NCBI GenBank assembly: GCA_018435605.1
Contig: JAHDNF010000026.1
Span: forward strand, 1-64,000
DNA length: 64,000 nucleotides
Reading direction: 5' to 3'
DNA from: a bacterium
GTDB lineage: Bacteria; Auribacterota; Auribacteria; Auribacterales; Auribacteraceae
The position numbers and the translations under genes are program-made. The notes beneath the pieces were generated by a model. That model did not search any database and was not told where the DNA came from. It saw nothing but the letters and a program-made list of their open reading frames with translations. Shown here one piece after another: positions 42,372 to 51,839 of this stretch (the stretch's first letter is position 1; the number at the start of each line of letters is the position of its first letter).

Positions 42372-42463
42372 AAACTTTACGCCCCTAAAAAAGGAACAAA
42401 AGTGGTCTACGCCCCCGCCGAGCCTAGACCGGTTTAGTACATCATTAGGGGCGTAAAAAGTTT
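42372..42463. repeat. Nested inverted repeat upstream of the recombinase
   Basis: The left arm at 42372-42388 (AAACTTTACGCCCCTAA) is mirrored by 42445-42463 (TTAGGGGCGTAAAAAGTTT), identical apart from two extra bases. Inside, GGTCTA and TAGACC (about 42414-42430) form a second, smaller inverted repeat around a GC-rich core. The whole could be a recombination site or a cruciform regulatory element. Confidence 0.85.
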
Positions 42464-42479
42464 GCAAAAAAATATAATT

Positions 42480-42674
42480 TTATTCTTTGATCTCTTTCTT
42501 TGCCTGTTCTGCCAACTTTTCAAACAGATTTATCGTATAATCAATTGTTTTGTAAATTTCCTGCGGATTTAATAAAGAGATCAACTCATCCAGAGAAGAT
42601 TTTCCAGAATTTTGATATAGTTCATCCTCAGGTAACCGGTTTTCTTTATAAGATGTGTCATAAGTGATACTCAT
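42480..42674 (-). CDS. Small acidic helical protein, unknown
   Basis: A 64-residue frame from ATG 42674 (MSITYDTSYKENRLPEDELY) forms a helical protein ending INLFEKLAEQAKKEIKE. A longer frame upstream has no ribosome site and overlaps the neighbouring small gene. No family is recognised, and expression is uncertain. Confidence 0.4.
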   Translation of the reverse strand: MSITYDTSYKENRLPEDELYQNSGKSSLDELISLLNPQEIYKTIDYTINLFEKLAEQAKKEIKE

Positions 42675-42714
42675 GAAGGTTGATATGTTTACTTTAAAGC
42701 GCTGGATCGCGAGA

Positions 42715-42903
42715 TTATTTTTTAGGTTTATATCCGTTGGTATAACCATTATTACAATTTTTGCAGGGATAATCAAACCTATACTCAATCACATGACAAA
42801 GCTTCAGACCGATATCCTTTAAAATATCGTATATACCATTTACTTTTTTACGTATGTCACATATTGCTTTATGTGTTTTTTTTTCTAAATTGTCTTTTAT
42901 CAT
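42715..42903 (-). CDS. Small protein with CxxC knuckle, unknown
   Basis: A 62-residue basic protein, MIKDNLEKKTHKAICDIRKK, with a YPCKNCNNGYTNGYKPKK end. One CxxC could bind metal with the earlier Cys residues. It lies between two mobile-element features; no further evidence was found. Confidence 0.4.
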   Translation of the reverse strand: MIKDNLEKKTHKAICDIRKKVNGIYDILKDIGLKLCHVIEYRFDYPCKNCNNGYTNGYKPKK

Positions 42904-42919
42904 TTTTTAACTTAATTTC

Positions 42920-42998
42920 AAGGAGCCGCTGAAAAACAACTGTCAATACTTTTGCTATTTCTGTTTTGCTTTACTATTCGTATTTTCAGCGACTCCTT
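42920..42998. repeat. 16-bp imperfect inverted repeat
   Basis: AAGGAGCCGCTGAAAA (42920-42935) pairs with TTTTCAGCGACTCCTT (42983-42998) with one mismatch across a 47-nt AT-rich loop. It may be a bidirectional terminator or ends of a tiny element. Confidence 0.75.
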
Positions 42999-43066
42999 AA
43001 TTATTATGATGAGAAAAATGCAACTTAAATAAGCTGTACTTAGATTATGGGAAAATAATCTACATG

Positions 43067-43750
43067 CTACTTCCATGTACATATTTCAGCTTCGATAAAA
43101 AAATCTATCTTTTGCCCGTTATAAACAACTGTTGTATGGTAATACGGTTCACATGGAATATCTTCAAGAAACTCAATATTTTTTATCGTAACTGTTGCGG
43201 GATTAAGTGAATCCATTGTGAAATCCGAGTTAATCATCAATGATATTTTAATCTTATTTGTAACCTCATCTGATTTCAAAAATCCCGCATAAGGAATGAA
43301 TATTTCCCGAGAAATTGTTGCGATTATTTTATCGTTAGGTCGTGGATCATCCCCGAACACTATGAACTCACTTAAAATATTTCCTGACATATCCTGTAGT
43401 TGTACAGGCTTATATTTTGCCAGTTCATTGTTTATCGAGGGAGTCTCTATAAAAAGTTTTTTGTTAAAACCCTCCATACATTCCGGCAGAGATTCTCCTT
43501 CAAATACTCCTGTAACTGAGGTATTGTCTACCGATCCATGAACAAATGAGATCGCAACGAGACTGCATAATAAAAGTGCGCCAAGCCATATAGCTCCAAG
43601 TGTTTCCCATGACGAAAATTCTTCAACATTATATGGTGTTCCGTTGGGATGGTATTTCGTGACATTTTTAGTGCATCCCATCAAAGAAAAGTTCACAAAG
43701 GTTATAAGTACAATAATTACAATTACAGGATGTTGAAAAAGTCTTTTCAT
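43067..43750 (-). CDS. Predicted lipoprotein, unknown
   Basis: The 227-residue protein has a lipoprotein signal (VIIVLITFVNFSLMGC) with Cys at about 26, then a second hydrophobic segment (LGAIWLGALLLCSLVAISF) that could span the membrane. The remaining about 150 residues are beta-rich (KIKISLMINSDF, ATVTIKNIEFLED). It resembles nothing I can name. An AAGGAGG site precedes the ATG. It lies between the two recombinase genes, so it may be cargo. Confidence 0.65.
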   Translation of the reverse strand: MKRLFQHPVIVIIVLITFVNFSLMGCTKNVTKYHPNGTPYNVEEFSSWETLGAIWLGALLLCSLVAISFVHGSVDNTSVTGVFEGESLPECMEGFNKKLFIETPSINNELAKYKPVQLQDMSGNILSEFIVFGDDPRPNDKIIATISREIFIPYAGFLKSDEVTNKIKISLMINSDFTMDSLNPATVTIKNIEFLEDIPCEPYYHTTVVYNGQKIDFFIEAEICTWK

Positions 43751-43784
43751 TTTAAAGCCTCCTTTTTTGAATACAACAATATGT

Positions 43785-44450
43785 TCATCGATAAAGACGT
43801 TCGAGTGCTTTTTTGATGTCTGGAATCATGATATCCGCATAAACTTGAGTTGTTGAAAGCCTGGAATGTCCTAATTGTTTTTGAACAAGACGTAGATTCC
43901 AGTTACTGGCTTTCAAAAGAAATGATGCATACGTGTGCCTCAGGCAATGAATGCCATAAGAAGAAGATATCCCTGCTTTTCTTGCGGACCGCTTGAAAGT
44001 CTTTTCAATTGCTCTGGTGGTTAAATGACTTCTTGTATTGCTTGATAAAATCAAAGGTGCATTGGGTAATAATGGTTCGCCTATAGCTTGTTTCCAGTTT
44101 AAATATTCTATGCAATGCTTTTTAAATTTTTTATTAAAATATACAATTCTTCGTTTACCTCCTTTCCCTTTTTCCACCAACAGGAACGATATATTGTCCT
44201 GCAAATACAGATCGCTACATTTCAAAGCCGCTATTTCCATAGCTCTAAGTCCTGTTGACAAAGCCAAGTGAATAATAAAATAATCTCTAATTGCAACTTG
44301 TTGTCCTTTTGCTAACGCTGTTTTAGCGAAAGTTTTTGCAGTGGCTTCTAATTGCTCGACTTCCTTTTCAGATAAAAATTTCTTAGGATTGAGTGCCCAA
44401 TTATTAAAGGTCATTTTGCTAATACATACTCCTTCTCTCCTTTCGTTCAT
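43785..44450 (-). CDS. XerC/D-type tyrosine recombinase (short integrase)
   Basis: The 221-residue protein has all catalytic positions: Arg in LSTGLRAMEIAAL, Lys in the KGKGGKRRIVYFN hairpin, His/Arg in GIHCLRHTYASFLL, His in QLGHSRLSTTQVYA with the nucleophile Tyr. The N-terminal arm-binding domain is minimal, typical of integron- or phage-like short integrases. The first Met (44450) is only 5 bp from an inverted repeat that recurs upstream, suggesting that recombinase sites flank its promoter. Confidence 0.9.
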   Translation of the reverse strand: MNERREGVCISKMTFNNWALNPKKFLSEKEVEQLEATAKTFAKTALAKGQQVAIRDYFIIHLALSTGLRAMEIAALKCSDLYLQDNISFLLVEKGKGGKRRIVYFNKKFKKHCIEYLNWKQAIGEPLLPNAPLILSSNTRSHLTTRAIEKTFKRSARKAGISSSYGIHCLRHTYASFLLKASNWNLRLVQKQLGHSRLSTTQVYADIMIPDIKKALERLYR

Positions 44451-44454
44451 ATTT

Positions 44455-44678
44455 AGTGTGAAATCTGAACCTTTAAAGAAAGAAAATGAGTATTAAATAG
44501 TTTGTGTTTAGGTTTTTCAGAAACGATAAAATTTGTTTATTTGCAAATAGTATTTAAGGAGAGCAAAAAAGATTTGAAAAGGGTGAAAAGATAAAATCAA
44601 CAAAGTCAACTTTTTGTCGACGGTTTTTCTGGGAACAAATAAAAAAAAGGTTCAGATTTCACACTTTTTCTGAACCTT
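44455..44678. repeat. 20-bp perfect inverted repeat with a third copy, beside the integrase
   Basis: AGTGTGAAATCTGAACCTTT (44455-44474) is inverted exactly at 44645-44664, 170 bp away. TCTGAACCTTT returns in the first orientation at 44668-44678, so the right arm and this third copy can also fold into an 11-bp hairpin. The rest of the 44451-44868 gap is AT-rich with no gene. This is a good candidate for recombinase binding or attachment sites. Confidence 0.9.
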
Positions 44679-44868
44679 TATGCTTAACATAAATACTATC
44701 GGTTTATATTTTTATTTTCCAGATATTTTTTGCAAAAACACTACTTGATCATTTTGTTTATCTGTTTAACTACAATAAATATTAAATCACTTGTTGTAAA
44801 AATAGATATTGATGTGTTATAATTCTATTATAACATGTAAATTCTGTTTCAAACCATAGGAGCCAATC

Positions 44869-45453
44869 ATGAAAAGAGCATTGTTGATTGCCGTTGCGTT
44901 GTTTTTATTTGCCCACCCGTCTTTTCCCGCAGTAACTACCTCTGATGGTCTGATTACACTTGATTTCTATGAAGATACTGCTTTCGGTAATGGCAGATGG
45001 ATTTTTGATATTATTTTAAACGATGTAGAAGGAGTTGATTTGGTTTATTTTAATATGGAAGTCCACAATACAGCAATGACTTATGACAACGAATACAACG
45101 ATGGGATAACAGATTTATTTCTTCGTACAATTGGGGCTGGAACCCCTGACAATGCTTATCATATCCCTTATATTGATTCGTTGTACCCCACAGCCGTTGG
45201 TACAGAGTATAGTCTCTATGGTATGCCAGCTGATTTGCTAATGCCTTTATCAGTACCCTATGGAACTCCAATTATTGATGAATTTGACGTACTTATATCT
45301 TACGCAACGGCTATTGATCAGAGCAAGACAGAAACATTAACACTAACCGGTCCTGTATACTTTTCTCCTGTGCCTGAACCTGTGAGTATGGCTCTATTTG
45401 CTTTTGGTGCATTTTTTCTACACCGTATTATAAAATCAAAAAATAATACATAA
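44869..45453 (+). CDS. PEP-CTERM secreted protein
   Basis: The 194-residue protein has a signal peptide (residues 1-20, LLIAVALFLFAHPSFPA). A beta-rich middle follows (cohesin- or dockerin-free, LITLDFYEDTAFGNGRWIFD, DEFDVLISYATAIDQSKTET), then the tail PVPEPVSMALFAFGAFFLHR plus a short basic end. This is a PEP-CTERM exosortase substrate. A TAGGAG site precedes the start. It lies 36 bp ahead of the large subtilase on the same strand and may be co-transcribed. Confidence 0.85.
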   Translation: MKRALLIAVALFLFAHPSFPAVTTSDGLITLDFYEDTAFGNGRWIFDIILNDVEGVDLVYFNMEVHNTAMTYDNEYNDGITDLFLRTIGAGTPDNAYHIPYIDSLYPTAVGTEYSLYGMPADLLMPLSVPYGTPIIDEFDVLISYATAIDQSKTETLTLTGPVYFSPVPEPVSMALFAFGAFFLHRIIKSKNNT

Positions 45454-45489
45454 CAACTTCTATATAATCTTTAATTACTTGGAGTAGCT

Positions 45490-48400
45490 ATGAAAAAGAT
45501 TTTTTTCGTACTTTTTTGTGGATTAGTCTGTTTTGTCAATTCTTTGTCAGCACAGGAAACAAATGATTATGAAAATAAATATTTTAAAAGGCATGGCAAA
45601 AAAACTATATTCCGAGATGTTATTTCTTTAAAAGCTCGTCCTTTGGAATTTAATAAGAAAAATTTTCATATGAAATTTTCAGATCATAGCCAAAAGAAAC
45701 ATATTTATGTCAAGTTTAGACAAACTCCTACAAAATTAATGTGTCTGCAACTTAAAAAACAGGGTATTTCTATAAAAGATCATTTGGCTGATAACGCCTA
45801 TATTATTGAAGTAACAGATGATAGCCTTAAATTTCTCAAACAAAAGTGGTTTGTTGAGGGGTTTGCTGATATCGATCCTGTTGATAAAATGACTCCAAAA
45901 ATCTACAAAAAAGAGATTCCTTCATATGCCTTAGATGGAAATTATGTAAAACTTATCGTTGCATTTTATAAAGATGTATCGTTCTCAGACGCATCTCGTC
46001 AAATCAAAGACGTGGGAGGAGAACTAATATCTACTAAATTTTCTCGTACACATAAGTTGAGAGTTAAGATTCATATTGATAATGTGGATCGTATTGCAGA
46101 AATAGAGACAGTGAAATATGTACACGAAATATCTCCTCCAAAAACGACGAGCAATATTGATGCAGGAAAATTATCGAATGTGTTCTGGGATAATGATGGA
46201 AATACAATTTCAGGTCTTTTTGATCAGGACTTCAGAGAGAATCCAGTCATACCATATGGTTTGAGAGGGCTTGAAATTAATGTTGGCGTAAAGGATGAAG
46301 GTGCAATCTATGATCATTCTGATTTTGGCGATAGGTTAGATGTTATAGATGATGATTCAATTGCTGAGCACGCTACACATGTTGCGGGAACCATTGGTTC
46401 AATATTAAGCCTAAATGATAATGACGGCAATACAGGTGGAATGGCTGAGTTGGTCAATTTGTATTCATTTAGTTTTAATCTGGATGGAACTAACCCTGCT
46501 ACAACAGAAACGGATTTCATAGTAGATTATGTGGAAGCAATTGAAAACTATTCCACAGCTATCTTTAATAATTCATGGGGAACGGCACGAATTGGATGGG
46601 CAAATTATCCTGAAGGTTATTATTATCCTTGGAAATATTATGGTGACTTATATGGTGACTATACAAGTGATACTCAGGATTACGACGATTTTATTTACGA
46701 CTATTACGATAATGATGCTGTACAATTTAAATCTGCAGGAAATAATAGATATAAACTCAATAACAAATATAAGCCTCATCCTTCTTTTTACGATCCAAAT
46801 ATTTATCATGATGGCGTCTATTATGAAGCAGATAATGATTATTACTATTGTATGGAACCTTATAGTTGCGCCAAAAATATTGTTACTGTCGGATCAGTTG
46901 GTATTGAAGATAACGACAGTCATATTTCAGTTTTTAGCAGTTTTGGACCTACAGATGATGGCAGAGTAAAACCGGATGTTGTAGCGGATGGCTTTGAATT
47001 GACTTCTACTGTTTTTCTTGAGGATTTAGGTCAATATATAGATGCCTACAGCGATAATGATAGTTGTGGGCATACATCGGAATCAGAACATGCGATTACA
47101 TGTAAAAAGTATTGGAAGGGTACATCTATGTCCTGTCCGGTTGTAACCGGAATATGCGCATTAATGCACGAAGCGTATTACGAAGTGAACGAAGAATACC
47201 CCACAGCAGATGTTGTCAAGGCATTGTTATGCAATTACGCTAATGATTTAGGCAAAGCAGGACCAGATTTTAGCTATGGATTTGGTCTTGTAGATGGGAA
47301 AGCCTGCATTGATGCTATTTTCAATTATGACGCTTCAGAGGGTGGGCATATTCAAAAAGGTACAATCACGGAAACAGGTGATTACCTTACCTATCAGATA
47401 GAGTTATTAGACAATTTAAATGCTGATGCAACGCCCAAAGTAACCCTTGTATGGATTGATCCTTCAGGTAATCCTATGCTGGATAACGATTCTGCACAAC
47501 TTGTAAATGATCTTGATTTGACAGTATCCGATAATGAAGGCAATATCTACTATCCCTTTTACTTCAAAGAGTACTCAGATGATTTCCTGTCAAGTGTACC
47601 TCCTGTCAATCCTACAGAACCGGCAAAACTCGGCCCTAATAGATACGATACTGTCGAACAAGTCATGCTAATTGACCTTGATAACGATGGGATAATACCA
47701 GCTGGTATGTATACCATCACTATATCTGGGTTTAAAATATCCTCATTAACTCAACCTTTTGCTGTTGTCAGTACAATCGGTTTTCGTGAATTTCATTTTA
47801 ATACTTTGAAAGTACGGGGGGCGGAAGGTGTATGGGTATCAAATCAATTTGCAGTATTGGACAAAAACCCAGATGTGTTATTAATGGTTTCAGATAGCGT
47901 GGTGGTGGGGATTGATCCTGATGGATTTGAATATTCGTTTTCAACTGATGGAGGGGCGAATTGGACTACCGGAGGTGATGTCACAGGAGTATACGAAGAC
48001 GAAAATTGTACGGAGCCTGATAACAGCGCAACTCCAGTGGCATATGTGAAAGTAGAAAATCTCCCGTTTAATAATGTCAGTACAGTTGATAATAGAATCA
48101 AGTTTGTATATAACGATGGAGAATTTGAAAGTCCTCAATATCTCGTCAGAAACAATAATATTTATTATGTAAATGGGACTATGGAATACGATTATGACAA
48201 TGACGGCATAGATGATTTTGACGGAAAAGGCACTAAATTGTATCCATGGAAATCAATAGCGTATGCAATTACTAATTGTGTCGCAACGGGAACGGTACCA
48301 GCGTATATACGAGTTCAACAAGGAACCTATAATGAAGATATATCTTTGAACTCATACATCTATCTATATGGCGGCTATGATAGTGACTGGTGCAGAGATG

Positions 48401-50367
48401 TTGAAGATAATGCAACTACCATCCATGGTTCAGGAACGACACATGTTGTTATAACAGACAGCAATGTTGTTATTGATGGATTTATTATTGAGAATGGAAA
48501 TGATGACCATGGAGGTGGAATCTATTCACCCGGTTATGAAAATGTAGTTATCGAAAACTGTACGATACAAGATTGTACTGCGCTTATTGGTGGTGGATTA
48601 TTTGTTTTAGGTGGGTCTCTACTCGTATCCGATTCTGTAATAAAGAATAATTCTGCGATTGATGGTTTATACGGTGGAGGCGCGGTTTATATACAAGGTG
48701 CGACAGGGCATATTTTGAGATCTCGTATCGTTGATAATATAGGGCAAGGGTATTTTTCTAGTGGTGGTGCATTTTATGTAAAAAACTCTTCTTTCATCAT
48801 AGAACAATGCAATGTTGAATCAAATACAAATATTTCTACAGGAGGGGGTAAGGAATCTTTGGGGGGAGGAATTTATCTTGATAATTCGTCGGGATCAGTA
48901 ATAAAAAACTGTATATTCAAATCTAACGTTGTTTCTGGATTTGGCTCTATTTTGGGTGGAGCGATTTTTGTAGAAGATACTTCAAATAATGTTGAAATTT
49001 TAGGTTCGTTATTTTATATGAATCAAGCAGGAATAGGCAGTGCTATTTATTGCTATGGTATATCAATAACTAACTGCACCTTTTATGGCAATATTGCTAC
49101 CTCTGCGTCCAACAATTGCGCTATAAATACTTTTGGGTGGGAAATTTGTCGTATTTCAAATTGCATCTTTCGGAATAATACCAGTTATGATTATAGGGGA
49201 AATGCTAGTTATGTAACATATTCTTGCATGGATAATGATTCATACAACAGTGAAGGTATGATACATGACGATCCACACTTTCGTGATCCTGCCAATGGTG
49301 ATTTCAGATTGAAAATAGAATCACCGTGTATTGATGCAGGATATGATAGTGCTGTTGGTCTTGATATATTATCAACAGATATCAACGGAAATACTCGTAA
49401 ATTTGAGTTTGACAATGAAGGTGATAACAGCGTCGATATGGGCGCATATGAATATATCTGGCTGATAAACGGTTTTGAACGAGACAATAATGGTGATTTC
49501 ACAATCGAATGGGAGAGTTTGGATAACGATACGTACTATATCGCGTATACGGACCGCACATTAGAAGGTTCCCCTTCACCTCTTCTTCATTTTAAGATGA
49601 ATGATAGTGATAACGATTCTATAGTTATCGAATCGGCCAACGGTATACACGGTATATTTTATGATAATGAAGGATACATCAATACCGAAGATTATTCGGT
49701 AGCAGGAAAAATCGACGACTCGTTGGAGTTTGACGGAAATCGGTACATAAACTGCGGGAATGCAGGGAATATCTCATCAGATTTGAGCATTTGCGCATGG
49801 GTTTATCTTATTGACACATTGGATCATAGGACGATTGTAAATAAATCGTGGAATAATGCATATCGTTTTCGTGTACACGATGACGGCACTTTATGGTTTT
49901 TGATCAATGACGGATCAGGGAGCGAGATAGAATATTCTGAAAACGCAATTTCGACCGGTCAGTGGACACATGTGGCTGTCACGGTAGACTTTTCCACACA
50001 GGAAGTGAAATTTTATATTGATGGTGAACTCGATACGACAGAATCCACTGCGAAAACAGGTATTAATTCAACAACTGACGATTTGCTTATCGGCGCTTAT
50101 ACGACAGTTCCAGATCAAGCGTGGAAGGGTTGTTTGGATGATATTCGTATTTATAACTGTACATTAAGTGATGAAGATATACAAAATATTTATGATCAGG
50201 GATCTGGTACTGAAGATGAGAATCCTCTCATGTGGACAAGACTCCAACAAGGCATCACCGGACAAACCGGAACAACCGCATGGACCGATAATGGTACAGA
50301 AATATCACCGCCCTACGACAATGATGGACTGATTCATCGGTTTTACAAAGTCGTTTTCGACAATTAA
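45490..50367 (+). CDS. Secreted subtilisin-like protease with beta-helix and LamG domains
   Basis: The 1625-residue protein has a signal peptide (LFCGLVCFVNSLSAQ). Peptidase S8 follows, with catalytic Asp in VGVKDEGAIYDH (about 267), His in EHATHVAGTIGS (about 296) and Ser in KGTSMSCPVVTGICAL (about 545). A C-terminal P/proprotein-type beta domain comes next. Residues about 960-1270 form a right-handed beta-helix (VIENCTIQDCTALIGGGLFV, ILRSRIVDNIGQG and repeats). Residues about 1360-1570 form a LamG domain (WTHVAVTVDFSTQEVKFYID). There is no PEP-CTERM tail. It should act outside the cell, cutting or binding polymeric substrate. Confidence 0.88.
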   Translation: MKKIFFVLFCGLVCFVNSLSAQETNDYENKYFKRHGKKTIFRDVISLKARPLEFNKKNFHMKFSDHSQKKHIYVKFRQTPTKLMCLQLKKQGISIKDHLADNAYIIEVTDDSLKFLKQKWFVEGFADIDPVDKMTPKIYKKEIPSYALDGNYVKLIVAFYKDVSFSDASRQIKDVGGELISTKFSRTHKLRVKIHIDNVDRIAEIETVKYVHEISPPKTTSNIDAGKLSNVFWDNDGNTISGLFDQDFRENPVIPYGLRGLEINVGVKDEGAIYDHSDFGDRLDVIDDDSIAEHATHVAGTIGSILSLNDNDGNTGGMAELVNLYSFSFNLDGTNPATTETDFIVDYVEAIENYSTAIFNNSWGTARIGWANYPEGYYYPWKYYGDLYGDYTSDTQDYDDFIYDYYDNDAVQFKSAGNNRYKLNNKYKPHPSFYDPNIYHDGVYYEADNDYYYCMEPYSCAKNIVTVGSVGIEDNDSHISVFSSFGPTDDGRVKPDVVADGFELTSTVFLEDLGQYIDAYSDNDSCGHTSESEHAITCKKYWKGTSMSCPVVTGICALMHEAYYEVNEEYPTADVVKALLCNYANDLGKAGPDFSYGFGLVDGKACIDAIFNYDASEGGHIQKGTITETGDYLTYQIELLDNLNADATPKVTLVWIDPSGNPMLDNDSAQLVNDLDLTVSDNEGNIYYPFYFKEYSDDFLSSVPPVNPTEPAKLGPNRYDTVEQVMLIDLDNDGIIPAGMYTITISGFKISSLTQPFAVVSTIGFREFHFNTLKVRGAEGVWVSNQFAVLDKNPDVLLMVSDSVVVGIDPDGFEYSFSTDGGANWTTGGDVTGVYEDENCTEPDNSATPVAYVKVENLPFNNVSTVDNRIKFVYNDGEFESPQYLVRNNNIYYVNGTMEYDYDNDGIDDFDGKGTKLYPWKSIAYAITNCVATGTVPAYIRVQQGTYNEDISLNSYIYLYGGYDSDWCRDVEDNATTIHGSGTTHVVITDSNVVIDGFIIENGNDDHGGGIYSPGYENVVIENCTIQDCTALIGGGLFVLGGSLLVSDSVIKNNSAIDGLYGGGAVYIQGATGHILRSRIVDNIGQGYFSSGGAFYVKNSSFIIEQCNVESNTNISTGGGKESLGGGIYLDNSSGSVIKNCIFKSNVVSGFGSILGGAIFVEDTSNNVEILGSLFYMNQAGIGSAIYCYGISITNCTFYGNIATSASNNCAINTFGWEICRISNCIFRNNTSYDYRGNASYVTYSCMDNDSYNSEGMIHDDPHFRDPANGDFRLKIESPCIDAGYDSAVGLDILSTDINGNTRKFEFDNEGDNSVDMGAYEYIWLINGFERDNNGDFTIEWESLDNDTYYIAYTDRTLEGSPSPLLHFKMNDSDNDSIVIESANGIHGIFYDNEGYINTEDYSVAGKIDDSLEFDGNRYINCGNAGNISSDLSICAWVYLIDTLDHRTIVNKSWNNAYRFRVHDDGTLWFLINDGSGSEIEYSENAISTGQWTHVAVTVDFSTQEVKFYIDGELDTTESTAKTGINSTTDDLLIGAYTTVPDQAWKGCLDDIRIYNCTLSDEDIQNIYDQGSGTEDENPLMWTRLQQGITGQTGTTAWTDNGTEISPPYDNDGLIHRFYKVVFDN

Positions 50368-50404
50368 TCTATTTGCTATTAAGACTCTACGAACCATTTG
50401 GTTA

Positions 50405-50448
50405 GCAGGATTCCTAATTTCTATCTATAGTGAAGTAAGGAATCCTGC
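50405..50448. terminator. Hairpin between convergent genes
   Basis: GCAGGATTCCT (50405-50415) and AGGAATCCTGC (50438-50448) form a perfect 11-bp stem with a 22-nt loop. There is no T-run, so it may be a factor-dependent or bidirectional end for the subtilase and SAP-domain genes. Confidence 0.55.
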
Positions 50449-50456
50449 CTCAGTTG

Positions 50457-51839
50457 TCACAACAATTCCAAAAAGTAGCCCTCCAAACTAACTTCGCGTT
50501 TGAGCAGGGATTGAGCAAGCGAGAGGTTATCGAAGGTGTCAATACAGTAAGATGATTCAAGTATTACGTTACCTCGCAAATGTTTCATGATGTACATTGT
50601 TAGAATTATGTTGCGCATATCCGAAATTTTTGAATCATAAAGTACTGGAAAATCATTGGAATCCTGAGTAGATAAGTTATCTACCTTGATAAATCTCCGA
50701 GAGCAAAAGAACTGATCAAGCTCAGGTTCGTAACTCTTATACAGAATAACACAAAGCTCAGACAGATTATCAAGTAAGACCTCTTTACGGCCGGTCGATC
50801 TGACCCCATGTTTTCGGAGTTTCTCTTTTAAATGATCGCACGTGCTATGCAAACTTGGAATCTTTCTAACACTATAACCATTTATCTGAGCCCCAACTAT
50901 TTTAGCGAACGAAACTTTTCCACTATCTGGATGACATGTGCTTAGTGTAGTGAAAGTTATGCTGTAATCTTCGGCAATCATTTTCTCCAATCGTTCGATG
51001 TCGGTTTGAAAACAATATTTCCCGTCACCAATACGCCATTTTTCAGATACTTTCACTGCAAAGCGCCTTATACTCTTATCAGTTTTAAGTTCAGGATGAC
51101 ACCTGATTGCATCGCCATCTATCTGGCAGTTGTAAGTTAAAGAACTGTAGCTCTCTTCAAAACGTTCGTTTGCCTGCAATTGAAACTCTCTAATTTCTGT
51201 GTCCATCTGAAACTTGCCCTGAGAATCGGTGTTTTCGTCGATAAAGTTGACTGATCTTAATTTCAAACAACCGAACGCCTGAGATATGATGGCCGTATCC
51301 TGACCATCAAAATCATCGACAGACAAAATCTTGTCGAGGGTATAATTATTAAGATCAGCGTATCCGGTGAGTTTGATTTTGTCATTCTTGCTTTTCAGGA
51401 ATTGTCGTATTTCATCAAAATTCGTGATACAAGATTCGAGGATTGATTTTGCTTTCTGATGCGACCATGTATCCTTAAGATGTTTCTTTGATATTTCCAC
51501 AAGGTCCGGCACCGACAATGTTTCAACAAAAAATACTTCAGATTCAATTCGTTCCATCAGTTCCGAAAACTTCGATTTTCTTGGATAATAATAACTGTAC
51601 GCGCACGCCGACAAATCCGGACAGTAACCGAATTCCAGAAGTTCAGAAATTTTATATTTTTTGTCGTTGAGCATACTGATCAGCTTTTCGGCAAGATTAC
51701 TTGCAGGAATTCCTTCCTGGTAAGGATAGACTTTGTTATCGAAGATTTCTCTTACCGAAACTTCTTCGGTTTTCCATCGCAATCGTTTGAATTGCGGAAA
51801 TGTTTTATCAGGCTCCAACCGTAATTTTAGAGCTTTCAT
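50457..51839 (-). CDS. SAP-domain protein of a MoxR/vWA cluster, unknown
   Basis: The 460-residue protein is of no known family overall. Residues about 325-365 match a SAP helix-extension-helix DNA-binding motif (TCDHLKEKLRKHGVRSTGRK then EVLLDNLSELC). The front half is helical with charged segments, and a middle WRIGDGKYCFQTDIERLEKM region is beta-like. It overlaps the MoxR gene by 32 bp and is co-transcribed with it. It may be a DNA-linked partner or target of the ATPase-vWA machine. Confidence 0.6.
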   Translation of the reverse strand: MKALKLRLEPDKTFPQFKRLRWKTEEVSVREIFDNKVYPYQEGIPASNLAEKLISMLNDKKYKISELLEFGYCPDLSACAYSYYYPRKSKFSELMERIESEVFFVETLSVPDLVEISKKHLKDTWSHQKAKSILESCITNFDEIRQFLKSKNDKIKLTGYADLNNYTLDKILSVDDFDGQDTAIISQAFGCLKLRSVNFIDENTDSQGKFQMDTEIREFQLQANERFEESYSSLTYNCQIDGDAIRCHPELKTDKSIRRFAVKVSEKWRIGDGKYCFQTDIERLEKMIAEDYSITFTTLSTCHPDSGKVSFAKIVGAQINGYSVRKIPSLHSTCDHLKEKLRKHGVRSTGRKEVLLDNLSELCVILYKSYEPELDQFFCSRRFIKVDNLSTQDSNDFPVLYDSKISDMRNIILTMYIMKHLRGNVILESSYCIDTFDNLSLAQSLLKREVSLEGYFLELL

